Shown here in pieces: positions 21,963 through 33,933 of a stretch of 64,000 nucleotides of DNA. The position numbers were made by a program, and so were the translations under genes. This stretch comes from Pictodentalium vernedei. Its lineage: Eukaryota; Mollusca; Scaphopoda; Dentaliida; Dentaliidae. A model generated the notes under the pieces. It saw only the letters and a list, made by a program, of their open reading frames with translations, searched no databases and had not been told where the DNA came from. Each line of letters begins with the position of its first letter. Within the stretch, counting starts at the first letter, position 1. The stretch spans positions 168,039,453 through 168,103,452 of the forward strand of contig CM062290.1 of assembly GCA_031216915.1 (NCBI GenBank), read 5' to 3'.

Positions 21963-24432
21963 TTTTTAGCTCACCGAAGGGAGCTCAACTTATCACTTGC
22001 CGTCCGTCGTCTTCCGTCGTCGCCGTCTGTCGTCATCCGTCGTCGCGAACATTTTTCAAATGACTTCTCCTCTGAAACCACTGGTTCGATTTTCATGAAA
22101 CTTCATGTGAATGTTTATTATTATATGGCAATTCATGATTGTTCAAATGAAATGCCCACGTTCCTTGGGGGTTCTGTATGGGGCATAACTCTGATAGCAC
22201 CGTATGAATCATAGAAAAATTATTAAAAAATCTTCTTCTCCGCAACCAGTGGGCAGAATCTTTTGATACTTGGTATGCAGCATCTTGGTATGGGTCTGAT
22301 TCAAGTTTGTTCAAATTGGCCCTCTGGATTCATATTTGGGCTCACTATAGAAGCCCAAATTCGAACTTAGTGCATTTTAGGCAAATTTCTTAAAAAATCT
22401 TCTTCTCCAGATCCAGCAGGCAGAATCTTTTGATATTTGGTATGCAACATTGTGGGGTGGATCTGAGTCAAGTTTGTTAAAATCGGCCCCCTGGATTTAC
22501 ATTTGGGCTCAGTATAGAAGCCCTAATTCGAACTTAGTGCATTTCAGGCAAATTTCTTAAAAAATCTTCTTCTCCAGATCCAGCAGGCAGAATCTTTTGG
22601 TATTTGGTATGCAACATTGTGGGGTGGATCTGATTCAAGTTTGTTCAAATCGGCCCCCTGGATTCATATTTGGGCTCGGTATAGGAGCCTGAATTTGAAC
22701 TTAGTGCATTTCAGGCAAATTTCTTTAAAAATTCTTCTTCTCAAGATCCAGCAGGCAGAATCTTTTGATATTTGGTATGCAACATTGTGGGGTGGATCTG
22801 ATTTAAGTTTGTTCAAATCGGCCCCCTGGATTCATATTTGGGCTCACTATAAAAGCTCGAATTCGAACTTAGTGCATTTCAGGCAAATTTCTTAAAAATC
22901 TTCTCCAGATCCAGCAGGCAGAATGTTTTGATATTTGGTATGCAACATTGTGGGGTGGATCTGATTCAAGTTTGTTCAAATCGTCCCCCTGGGTTCATAT
23001 TTGGGCTCAGTATAGGAGCCCAATTTGAACTTCGTGCATTTCAGGCAAATTTCTTTGAAAATCTTCTTCTCAAGATCCTGCAGGCAAAATCTTTTGATAT
23101 TGGGTATGCAGCATGCTTAGGGGGGTGAGATTCAAGTTTGTTCAAGCCAAGTCCCTGGGTTTATATTTGGGCTCACTGTGGTAGCCCGAATTATAACTTA
23201 GTTCAAAATGAGGAATTTTCTTTAAAAATCTTCTTCTTCAGATCCAGCAGTCGGAATGTTTTGATATTTGGTATGCAGCATCCTTGGGGGGGGGGGGGGG
23301 GGGGGGGGTGGGGGGGGATTCAGGTTTGTTCAAGCCATGTTCCTAGGTCCATATTTGGGCTCATTGTGGGAGCCTGAATGATAACTTAGTTCAAAATGAG
23401 GAATTTTCTTTAAAAATCTTCTTCTTCATTCAGATCCAGCAGTCGGAATGTTTTGACATTTGGTATGCAGCATCCTTAGAGGGGTGAGATTCAAGTTTGT
23501 TCAAGCCATGTCCATAGGTTCATATTTGGGCTCACTGTGGGAGCTTGAATTGTAACTTAGTTCGAAATGAGGAATTTTCTTACAACATTTTGTTTGTTTG
23601 TTCAAGCCATGTTCCTAGGTCCATATTTGGGCTCATTGTGGGAGCCTGAATGATAACTTAGTTCAAAATGAGGAATTTTCTTTAAAAATCTTCTTCTTCA
23701 TTCAGATCCAGCAGTCGGAATGGTTTGACATTTGGTATGCAGCATCCTTAGGGGGGGTGAGATTGAAGTTTGTTCAAGCCATGTCCATAGGTTCATATTT
23801 GGGCTCACTGTGGGAGCTTGAATTGTAACTTAGTTCGAAATGAGGAATTTTCTTAAAAAATCTTCTTCTTCAGATCCAGCAGTCGAATGTTTTGATATGT
23901 GGTGTGTAGCATCCTTAGGCGGGGGCGGGGGGGGGGGGGGGGGGGGGGGGGGAGGGGGGGGATTCAAGTTTGTTAAAGCCAAGTCCCTGGGTCCATATTT
24001 GGGCACACTGTGGGAGCCTGAATTATAACTTAGTCAATATGTGGAATTTTTCTTTAAAAATCTTCTTCTTCAGATTCAGCAGTCGGAATGTTTTGATATT
24101 TGGAATGCAGCAGCATCCTTAGGGGGTGAGATTCCAGTTTGTTCAAGCCAAGTCCCTGGGTTCATATTTGGGCTCACTGTGGGAGCCCAAATGATAACTT
24201 AGTTCAAAATGAGGAATTGTCTTTAAAAATCTTCTTCAGATCCAGCAGATGAATGCTTTTTATATTTGGTATGCAGCATCCTTAGGGGGGTAGGATTCAA
24301 GTTTGTTCAAGCCATGGCCCTAGTTCTATAAAATTTGTCTCTTGTGACTTCATTCCTTTGTAGTGTTGATGAACCATGTCTAACTGAATGTGACCCCCAA
24401 ATACTTCGATTAAGGCTCCTTGGGGCCTCTTG
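21963..24432 (+). mobile_element. Family-B tandem-unit element, copy 1
   Basis: Opens TTTTTTAGCTCACCGAAGG with an AGCTC/GAGCT hairpin, then CCGTCCGTCGTCTTCCGTCG. It continues with about twelve units of 163-170 bp, each with the blocks ATCTTCTTCT, CAGATCCAGCAG, TTGATATTTGGTATGCA, TTCAAGTTTGTTCAA and CATATTTGGGCTCA. Two sub-types are present: early units carry CATTGTGGGGTGGATCTG, later ones CATCCTTAGGGGGGTGAG. It ends GGCTCCTTGGGGCCTCTTG. Poly-G expansions occur at 23287-23320 and 23919-23960, always at the same unit position. Confidence 0.78.
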
Positions 24433-25556
24433 TTAATTCCTTTGCCAGGCTTGGATTTGCAATATTTTATGTATGAATTATCGATCCACTGATGTAAATG
24501 GATGGCAATCAGCTTGAGAACGAGACCACTTTTGTGATCACTGCAGCAATTTTTTCAGTGTTTCAAACATGAATTTACAATGTATCTTGTTTGACACCAC
24601 TCAAAAATGATTGAATTGTCACTCAGTTTAACCAGTATTTGTTGGAAACAAATTCATTTTGTGTGTAATTACACATAACAGAATATGATATAATAATACG
24701 ATACCTTAAGAACCGATACAAAAAAATTGATGTTTCACAGCTTGTGTGAACCCACATCTGCTGAGGAATATGGTATGTGGAGTTTCAGTTATCCAGGGCC
24801 TGAATAGAAAAAGGTTCTGACAACCTAAGTAAATGTGTTTAGTATTATTTTGGTAGGAGATTTTAGTTTTGCAGTTCAGTGGAGTCTCCTACTTAATAAG
24901 ATGAAATTTGCGACAACCCCAAACATTGGGCAATTCTCATCATTCTTAAGGAATTCAAAACCCCAAAAGAAGTATAGATACGTCTCTTCTAAATAGGAGT
25001 ACATCGATTGTGACACAAAAAGTATTTGCATAAGTTGGGCAATGTATTTGAAATGTTTGAGTCAAATTGGGCGTCTTGTGTTTGTTAGAATGACACAAAT
25101 GGGTCAGTGCCAGATGGTTATAAGTGTGCATCCAGGTAACTAAAACAAAAAATTTCCACAATTCAGTATAAGTATTTTCATTAGTTCCTTGAATCCAGCA
25201 CCCCATGTAACTTATAACCAACTAATCCTGAGCACTTTTACAACCTTAGTCAGTGTATATTTTGACAACCTTTTTACAACCTTAATCAGTGTATATTTGG
25301 ACCAGTCCACTCATGTCGGTCTGGTACTGGGCCGATTTGCAGACTTTAATACATAGATGTAGATGTATGTCTAGCTTTAGCACTGGGGTTATCTGGTACG
25401 GAAATCCGAAGCTCCAATCACCAGTCAGTAGACTCAATACACAGTGTCGCAAATGTCTCGGCATCAGGTTCAGGTGTAACATCTCATAACAAGTCGTCAG
25501 TTACATTTTTTGGTGTCGGTGACATCAAATGACAGAGACTACTGAGTACCGCCTCT
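24433..25556. other. Intron stretch without recognised features
   Basis: AT-rich, with no repeat family or exon that I can identify. Only short frames are open. Two near-copies of CAACCTT…CAGTGTATATTT lie at 25240-25300. Confidence 0.45.
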
Positions 25557-27525
25557 GTTTTTAGCTCATCTTGACAAAGTCAAGCTGAGCTACATGTAAT
25601 CTCATCGCTCTCCATCCGTCGTCCGTCCATCCGTCGTCCGTCAACACCATGTTTTGGTCTTCTCATCCAAAGCCACTGGGCCAATTCAAGTGAAAGTTTA
25701 TGTGAGTGATGGTCCCACAGGGGCATTGCACTTTTGTTCAACTCAACATGCCCAGCCCCATAGGGAGGGAGTGGGGGAAAATGCTCCAAAATATTTTTAA
25801 AATCTTCTTCTCAAGAACCAGTGTGTACAGTGACTTGATATTTGCTATGGAGCTTCCTTTTGAGGTGTAGAATCAAGTTTGTTCAAACAAAGTTCGTGAA
25901 GCTATATTTGGCTTTGCAATGGGAGGGGAAAGATTTTTGGCCCTGCCCAAAATTTCTATTTTCTGAACCGATTGTCCGGTATGAACCAAATTTGATATGT
26001 GGTATTATTGGGTAATAAGTACTTGACCCATGCAAAAAAAAAAAAATCCCGCATCCCCATGGGAACCCTGGGAGCTAAAAATAGAAATATTTTCAAACGC
26101 CCATATTTCCCAAACCACACAGAACAGAGAGCTGTTATTTGGTATGAAGTATCCTTAGGACCAGTAGAATTGAATGGTGAAAACAAATTGCCATCGGTTA
26201 TGTTAGGGTGTTCTGTAGTGGGCATCGAAAAATGCTGGGTCAGCATATTTGCAAAAATTAAAAAAAATCTTTTCTCCAGAACCAGTCATCAGAATCTTTT
26301 GATGTGTGGTGTACAGCATTCATAGGGGGGTCAGATACAAGTTTGTTGAAATAAAGCTCATTGGTTCATATTTGGGCTCACTACAGGACCCCAAATTTTT
26401 AACATAGGGTAATATGGGGAATATTCTTTAAAAATCTTCTTCTGAACCAACAGTCAGAATCTTTTAATGTTTGGTATACATCATTGTTATGAAGGTCAGA
26501 TTCAAGATTGTTCAAACCAAGTCCCTAGGTTAATATTTGGGCTTCCTACAGAAGCCCAAATTTTAACTTTGTTCAATATTATGGGGGGTGGGGGTTAATT
26601 TAAAAAATCTTCTTCTTCAGATCCACCAGTCAGAATGCTTTCATGTTTGGTATGCAACATCTCTAGGGGGGTCAGATTCAAGTTTGTTCAAATCAGATCC
26701 CTAGGTATATATTTGGGCTCGCTATGGTAGCCCAAATTTCTACTTAGTGCAATATGAGGAAATTTCTTTAAAAATCTTCTTCTTTAGATCCACCAGTCGG
26801 AATGCTTTCATATTTGGTATACAACATCTCTAGGGGAGTCTGATTCCAGTTTGTTCAATTTGAGTGCCAGGGTTAATATTTGGGCTCCATATGGGAACCT
26901 GAGATTTAACTTAGTACAATATGAAGGAATTTGTTCAAAAATCTTCTTCAGATCCACTAGTCAGAATGCTTTCATATTTGGTATACAAGATCTCTAGGGG
27001 GGTCAGATACAAGTTTGTTCAAATCGGATCCATAGGTTAATATTTGGGCTCACTATGGTAGCCCAAATTTTAACTTAGTGCGATATGAAGAAATTTCTTT
27101 AAACTTTCTCTTCTTCACATCCAACAGTCAGAATGCTTTCATATTTGGTACACAACATCTCTTGGTAAATCAGATTCAACTGTGTTCAAATCGAGATCTT
27201 GGGTTAATATTTGGGCTCCCTATGGGAGCCAGAATTGGTCATTTTGCTGAAGAATTAAAAATTTTGTATTCAGTACTCTCTAGAGATGTGTAACTAAGAT
27301 TAATCCACATAAGTTGTATCAAGGGGCTTCATAGGGGAGCTCTACATTTTACTTTATGATCAACTGAAGAAAAAGCATGTTACCTGGATTATTTTTGTCT
27401 CTCCTGAGGGACTCAAGGATTGACAGTGTAGCCTTTGGCGATGGCTTGCTTAATGTACTCACTTTTGGACTGTTTATATTGTGTTCTGTTCAAGATGAGC
27501 GCTTCAGGCCCCATGGGGGCTCTTG
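25557..27525 (+). mobile_element. Family-B tandem-unit element, copy 2 (type with CATCTTGACAAAG hairpin)
   Basis: Left end TTTTTAGCTCATCTTGACAA, hairpin stem TTGAC/GTCAA plus AGCTCA/TGAGCT, then CCGTCGTCCGTCCATCCGTC. A left module of about 700 bp precedes six or seven units (CATCTCTAGGGGGGTCAG type). A conserved right module holds CTCAAGGATTGACAGTGTAG and GATGAGCGCTTCAGGCCCC, forming the 3' hairpin AGGCCCC/GGGGCT ahead of CTCTTG. Close relatives lie at 41213 and 59620. Confidence 0.8.
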
Positions 27526-27717
27526 TTTTTTTATTCCTCCAACTTCAGAGAATGCCATAATTGGAAAGCGCTTGGTTTAGTAACAGACTAACAATCTTCA
27601 GTCACGACGATGTCACATGGCAAATGTTTTCTGACCTGAGTGTTGGGGCATTGGCAGATGCCAGATGGTTCCAAATAAATCATTTGTAATTTTGTAACAC
27701 TACCTACCAGTCGTTTG
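27526..27717. other. Spacer between family-B copies
   Basis: About 190 bp with no recognised feature. Confidence 0.4.
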
Positions 27718-29045
27718 TTAGCTCACCGGACTGAAAATCAGGGTGAGCTATTCTAATCACATTTTGTCCGTCGTCTGGTGTGAAGGTGGTGTTCGGATCA
27801 TTTTCTCCCAAACCACTAGCCACATTTTAATGAAATATCACATGAGAAGTGGTTATATAGGGGCATTTGGGTTTTTCTTCAAATTGGGTTTCTGTTTATA
27901 TTGAGGAGGGGGTGGGGCAAAAATGCTTCAATTTTAAAAAAAATCTTCTCATGAACCAATTGTAGTAGAGACTCGATATTTGGTACACAGCTTTCTTTTG
28001 AGGTGTAGGCTCAAGTTTGTTCAAGAAAAGTTCGAGGGGCAGTAATTGTCGGCAAGAATTTTTTTCCAATTGCCCTGTGTGAACCATAGGAGCTAAAAAT
28101 AGAAAAATCACCCATATCTCCAAAACTACAGGGCTCTGAGAATTCTTATTTGGTGTGAAGCTTCCTTAGGACCAACAGAATGGAATGGTCCAAAACGTTG
28201 CTATCGGTTTTTTCATAGGGTACTTTTTCGGGACTTTGAAAAAATGCTGAGTCAGCATTTTTTTAAAACTGTAGGTAATAGGGAAAACATTTGAGACTCT
28301 TCTTCTCCCAAACCACTGCTCCAAAAGCTTTCAAATTTCACATATAACATCTTTGGAAGATTGTTTCACATGTGTGTTGAAATCAAATCCCTGGGTCCAT
28401 ATTTGGGTGCTCTTTTGGAGCCCAAATGTTTAAATTAGTGCAGTATGAGGAATATTCTTTAAAAATCTTCTTCAGATCCACCAATCGGAATCTTTTGATA
28501 TTTGGTATGTAGCATCCTTAGGGGGTGAGATTCATGTTTGTTCAAGACAAGTCTCTGGGTTCATATTTGGGCTCACTGTGGGAGCCCGAAATATAACTCA
28601 GTTCAATATGAGGAATTTTCTTTGTAAATCTCTTTGTTCATATCGGAATGTTTTGATATTTGGTATACAGCATCCTTAGGGAGGTGTGATTCAAGTTTGT
28701 TCAAGCCAAGTCTCTGAGTCCATATTTGGACTCCCTGTGGGAGACTGTATTGTAACTTAGTTCAGTATGAGAAACATTCTTTAAAAATCATCTTCTACAC
28801 ATCCACCAGTAAGAATCTTTTGACATTTGGTATACTGTTTCATTAGGGAGGTGAGATTCAAATTTGTTAAAGTCAAATCCCTGGGTTCATATTTGGGCTG
28901 CCTATGGGAGCCCGATTTATAACTTAGTTCAATATGAGGATTATTTTTAAAAAAACATTTCAGATCCACCAGTCAGAATGTTTTAATATTTCGTATATGG
29001 TTTTCTTAATGGGACAGATGCAAGTTTGTTCAAATCTTGTTTAAA
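27718..29045 (+). mobile_element. Family-B element, right end missing
   Basis: Starts TTAGCTCACCGGACTG with an extended hairpin (TAGCTCACC/GGTGAGCTA and CTGA/TCAG), then TTGTCCGTCGTCTGG. A left module and four or five 165-bp units follow. No GGCCTCTTG end is seen; the last unit fades near 29045. Confidence 0.65.
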
Positions 29046-29370
29046 ATATAGCATAACCAGTTGTTCAAATTTATATTGATAATGAGCCTTCTAGAGAGTC
29101 AAATGATCCTCAGTCTAGTGAAATTAGTGAATTGCTCAGTAATTCTAATACAGCGACAAATACAGGACTGATATCAAAACACAGGACACTACAGGACTCG
29201 GACCTGGCAATGATTGGTTCAGTCCAGGCAAGAATATCAGACCATCTAGGGTTGGACCGGACTGGACCTGACCAGACCGCCAATGGTGGTCCGATCTGGT
29301 CTGCATCCCTGGTTGTGTTCCAATGCATTAATTTTTGACAGTCGTTGCTCTTTTCTGATTGTGGACTTGG
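29046..29370. other. Short unassigned intron stretch
   Basis: No gene or repeat recognised. It includes two close GGACTG/GACCAGAC-type runs near 29255. Confidence 0.4.
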
Positions 29371-31383
29371 GGTGCAGCTAGGGCGAAGCCAAATTTGAGG
29401 TATTGCCATGGCCTGTCATCCATCCATCTGTCTGTCCATCTGTCTGTCCGTTGCGCCATACACATGGCTCGGGCTAGAGGCCGTATTTATGAACCGATCA
29501 TTACAAAACTTCTTTGGTACCTTTGTTATCACCGTGAGATGAGAACGAGTGTTTTTGGGTCTGGTCCGAAATTTAAGACAGCTGCTGGCAGCCATTTTGT
29601 ACCAAAATTAGGTGCAATCAGATTTTTGCGCAGAACTTCCATATGAAAGCTCCGATTTGAATAATTTTTTTGTATGAACGTTTAGTACCATGGGATACAT
29701 CACATATAATAAGGGTTTTTTTCTTGTGCGTAAATTATGCAAATTAGATTACATTCTGCACTGTAACTGCAAATGCCAATACGACTTTGATTTATTTAGT
29801 GTTACTTTCAGCACTGTAAGTTCAAATGCCAATACTGCTCGGGCTAGAGGCCGTATTTATGAACCGATCTTTACGAAACTTCTTGGGTACCTTTGTTATC
29901 ACCGTGGGATGAGAACAAGTGTTTTGGGGTCCAGTCTGAAATTCAAGATGGCCACTGGTGGCCATTTTGTACAAAATTAGGTGCAATCAGATTTTTACAC
30001 AGAACTTCCATATTAAAGCTCTGATTTCAATAATTTTCTGTGTGAATGTTTAGTACCATGGGATACATCACATATAATACAGGTTTTTTTCTCGTGCATA
30101 AATTATACCAAATAGACTAACTTTGATCTATTTAATGTTACTTTCTGCACTGTAACTGCAAATGCCAATACGGCTCAGGCTAGAGGCTGTATTTATGAAC
30201 CGATCTTTACGAAACTTCTTGGACACCTTTGTTATCACCTTGTGATGAGAACGAGTGTTTTTGGGTGCAGTCCGAAATTCAAGATGGCTGTCGGAGGCCA
30301 TTTTGTGCCAAAATTGGTGCAATCAGTTTTTTGTACAGAGCTTTTGTATGAAAGTTCTGATTTGAATAAATTTCTGTATGAATGTTTAATAACATGGAAT
30401 ACATCACATATAATACAGGTTTTTTTCTCGTGCAAAATTATGCAAATTAGATGAACTTTGATTTATTCAGTGCTACTTGTACACAGTAAGTGCACATGTC
30501 AATACGGCTCAGGCTAGAGTCTGTATTTATGAACTGATCTTACCAAAACTTCTTGGGTACTTTTGTTATCACCTTGGGATGAGAACGAGTGTTTCTGGGT
30601 GCGGGCATTTTGTACCGAAATTAGGTCCAATCAGTTTTTTGTACACAACTTCTATACAGCTTAGGCTAGAGGCTGTATTTATGAACCAATCTTTACGAAA
30701 CTACTTGGGTACCTTTGTTATCACCGTGGGATGAGAACGATTGTTTTTGGGTGCAGCCCAAAATTCAAGATGGCCGCGAGCAATCTTTTTGTACCAAAAT
30801 TGGTGCAATCAGTTTTTTGTACAGAACTTCTGTTTGAAAGTTCTGATTTGAATAAATTTTTGTAGGAATGTTTAGTAACATGGAATACATCACATATAAT
30901 ACAGGTTTTTTTCTCGTGCAGAAATTATGCAAATTAGATGAACTTTGATTTGTTCAGTGCTACTTATGCACAGTAAGTGCACATATCAATACGGCTCGGG
31001 CTAGAGTCTGTATTTTTGAACTGATCTTCACGAAACTTCTTTGGGTACCTTTGTTATCACCATGTGACAGGAACAAGTGTTTTCGGGTGCCTTTGTTATC
31101 ATTGTGCTATGAGAACAAATATTTTTGGGTTCAGTCAGACCCACTCTGGGACTCAAAGATTTCTTCTCTAGTTTAGCATCTAACTGTCACCCACCTTTAC
31201 AATACTCTGCTTACACATTTGTTACAGGCTACGGTCAGCATTTATGTACAGACCGTTACAATACTTTACATGTCCCTTTGTTATCAGGTCATTACCTAGA
31301 TGTTTTCATTGCTGTGTCACATACTCTACATGTACATGTCTTAAACAAGTTAAGCTACAGTGTCGTTGACACTTTCATTTGTA
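29371..31383 (+). mobile_element. Family-A tandem-unit element, copy 2
   Basis: The left end is eroded (GCTAGGGCGAAGCCAAATTTG), then CCATCCATCTGTCTGTCC. Units start GGCTCGGGCTAGAGGCCGTA near 29465, 29837, 30174, 30507, 30658 and 30994, mostly 333-337 bp apart. The final 250 bp match 20690-20937 almost throughout (CAGACCCACTCTGGGACTC, GGCTACGGTCAG), which defines the shared right module. Confidence 0.75.
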
Positions 31384-31471
31384 TATCAAAATGAGGTTTT
31401 CTAGTTAGACTCATTTTTTCAACAGATTTAATTTCATTAAAAAGTCCTGATGTGAGCTTATTTCACTGAAC

Positions 31472-31770
31472 ATGGGTGCCTGTCTGAGTGATCGATTCGG
31501 ACTCCCGCATTGTGTCCTTGGGTAAGGCACTTCACCCGATTGTCCAAATAGGGGCACAATGATGCTGTGTACTAAGGCGTACTGCACGTCGATGGTGCAC
31601 ATGTCTTTAACCCTGCCTGTGCTGCAGTGTGGAGTTGCGATGTTGGGGAGCTGGTAACTGCTCTGAGGTTCTCTCTGGGTACTCTGACTTCCTCCACCCA
31701 TAAAACTGCCACCGACACAATATGACCTGTTAATGTGTCATTAAAACCGTAATAAATAAATAAATAAATA
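31472..31770 (+). mobile_element. V-SINE lacking the A-box head
   Basis: It begins near a B-box-like GATTCGGACTCCC and continues into the GTGTCCTTGGGTAAGGCACT body and an (AATA)n tail. ATTTCACTGAAC flanks both sides (31460-31471 and 31771-31782), so the insertion itself is intact although the tRNA head is missing. Confidence 0.8.
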
Positions 31771-31853
31771 ATTTCACTGAACCAGTTGAATTGTGCTTAT
31801 TTGTGAAAATTGATGGATGACAAATATCCAGTTTATTTATCTTGTTATAACAT

Positions 31854-32110
31854 TTCTTATCAGCCTACTCACAATTGTGTACTTCAGGCTTGCACTACAG
31901 TGGAAGTCCCTAACTCGGATAAAATACTCTCTATTTTTGTCTTTCCCAAGCAATTTGGGAAAGAAAAGTGGTGCAAAAAATAAGCCAAAACTGGGTCGAG
32001 TGCAACTGGCGCAGACCCAGTACGGGACGCTCTCTCCCAAGTACAACTCCACGACTTCCGTTGCCAGTGCGCATATACCGTCTCTAAAGACTCATTCTTT
32101 TTATAATCCG
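31854..32110 (+). repeat. Left ITR of DIRS copy 2
   Basis: Inverted match to 37295-37427 plus 37992-38125 (GGCTTGCACTACAGTGGAAG, CCGTCTCTAAAGACTCATTC). The tip TTCTTATCAGCCTACTCAC has its complement in the ICR. Confidence 0.87.
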
Positions 32111-32529
32111 CTTCGTGTCGAGATGTTTTTGCACGCTTATCAGTGTTTCTCCAGCTCGATGTTTGATGATTCCTGATTCATTGTGCATCAGTGTATCCTT
32201 TGTATTCTCAGGAACAGTGTTTTTTATATTCTCTTTTATATTATATATCCATAATGTATATTTAATTGTTCTCTCTCGAGTCGCGCGCGAATTTCGTGTG
32301 CCATGCGGTTCGGACTTATAATATTTCACAATTATTGTTAATGCTTTATTTGCTAAATTTTCTAATTGTGTTAGAGTTAGGTGTCAGCGGGGTACCACTC
32401 CTACAGTTTTTCTTTTTTGCCTCCCGCTCCAGCGAAGTCGGAAGGGGCTGCCGGCCGAACCCATCTCTGTGGTCTCTTTGCCGTCGAGCACCACAGTTGT
32501 GTCTTTGGATTCGGATGTTCTTAGTGGAG

Positions 32530-33933
32530 ACACTATGAACTCCGTGACGTTTCCGTCTACTCATTCTGGCTTCACGACCAGTTTTGGGGGTACCAACGCC
32601 TTTTGTGCAGCCTGGACCTTCTGCCCTGCAGAGGTCCGTGGTGACTCTCATGAGTTCTCGCCATATTGATCCTCGGGGTGCCTCGTACCCCTATACACGT
32701 CTGCCTTCAGATGTTTCGGCTGCCACCCGTCGTCCCGCGTCAGGTGTTTTGGAGGATCGTGACCCTTCGCTGGTTAAGAGGGTCAGAGATGAAGCCACTT
32801 TGCCGGTTCGCTCCCCTGTCGAACCAGTCCGTACGGCCAGTGAGCTTAGGGAGGCCCTCTCCCTACTCACTCAGGTTCTTTCTTTCTAAGAGCCTTCCTG
32901 CTGCTTCCAGCGAGGCAATGAGTGGTTTCCAGGCGCCTCCTATGGCGCCACCTCCCGGGATTGGAAACAGGCCGGTTTCTGATTCGCCTGGTGTCCCGAC
33001 ACCATGGGAGGCATCGGCTGGTTTGCCCACGATGGGCTATGTGTCTTCCGACTCTGGGGAGGAGTCTGACATGCTTGATGTCGAGGACCAGCAGTCTTCG
33101 GACTTGGGGGCAGCTCTTGACTTTGTGTTTGGGTTTCTGCCTGATCTCAAACCTGCTAACCAGCCGACAGTGTCAGCCTGGCCACGATCATCGGTCGCGC
33201 GCCAACAGCCTTTGGAGCAACCTGCTTCTGGGTGCCTTCGACCGTGCCAGTCGGTACAGGTGGTTGAAGCTTTTTCAGCATTGGACTCCAAGCTGAATTC
33301 CAAGGCTCTGAAGACTTCGTTCTTTACCAGGGTTGACACCTTTTTGCCTCCTGTGCGTTATCGTTCCTACGATTCCGCCAATCCGTCGGTCTGCCAGTCT
33401 TTGACGGTTCTGGATCAGGACTCCACTTTCCTCAGGCTTTCCAAGCCCAAGTCTGCCGTCATTCCAATGATGACTCTGGAGTCCACTTTGGGCTTATCTA
33501 GAGAGATGCTTGGCATGCTTTCTCTCTCAGATCACGTCGTCCCAGCTTTGGCTGCTTATCTGCCTCCAGATAAGTTTGACGAGGTACAGGCTCCTTTGCG
33601 CGTGCTGCTCTTCGATCTGCTTCTTTGGCAGGTCCGCAACTTTTCCATGGTTCCGTGTCGACAGTCTGGGATGACGTCCTACGTCATTCCAAAGATCAGC
33701 TGCTGTTTCGTCAGCTTGATCAGCCTTCTAGGGGAGGCAAGGGCCGTTCCAAGCCTAACAAGTACCCTTCTGCTTCCTCTGTGAAGCAAAAGGCTGGTCC
33801 TTCTGCCGCCGCCTCTACTTCTTACTCAAGGGGTAAGGCTAAGGGTCGGCAGAATCGAGGGAAGTCTCAGGATTCTTCATTTAGTAGAGGAGGTGGTTTC
33901 TCCTCTCGCGGGCCTCGTCGGGGCTCGAAATGA
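32530..33933 (+). pseudogene. DIRS gag-like ORF1, copy 2, frameshifted
   Basis: Three frames together follow the copy 1 gag. The first, to about 32889, holds RRPASGVLEDRDPSLVKR. The second, from about 32885 to 33610, holds ESDMLDVEDQQSSDLGAA, FFTRVDTFLPPVRYRSYDS and LSREMLGMLSLSDH. The third, 33625-33933, gives a Ser/Arg/Gly-rich basic tail (SRGKAKGRQNRGKS, FSSRGPRRGSK) likely to bind nucleic acid. Relative to copy 1 the N-terminal kilobase is absent, and 118 bp are missing at 33610, between two GCTG repeats, which breaks the frame. The last frame overlaps the RT frame by about 40 nt, a layout usual for DIRS elements. It would be a structural protein but cannot be made intact. Confidence 0.7.

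Noticed and set aside
23840..24028. Gly-rich small proteins across poly-G tracts (also 23138, 36195, 40004)
   Set aside because: Poly-G runs read as Gly; no conserved context.
22240..24330. CRISPR-like array
   Set aside because: Regular repeats of about 165 bp with no short repeat/unique spacer pattern; animal DNA.
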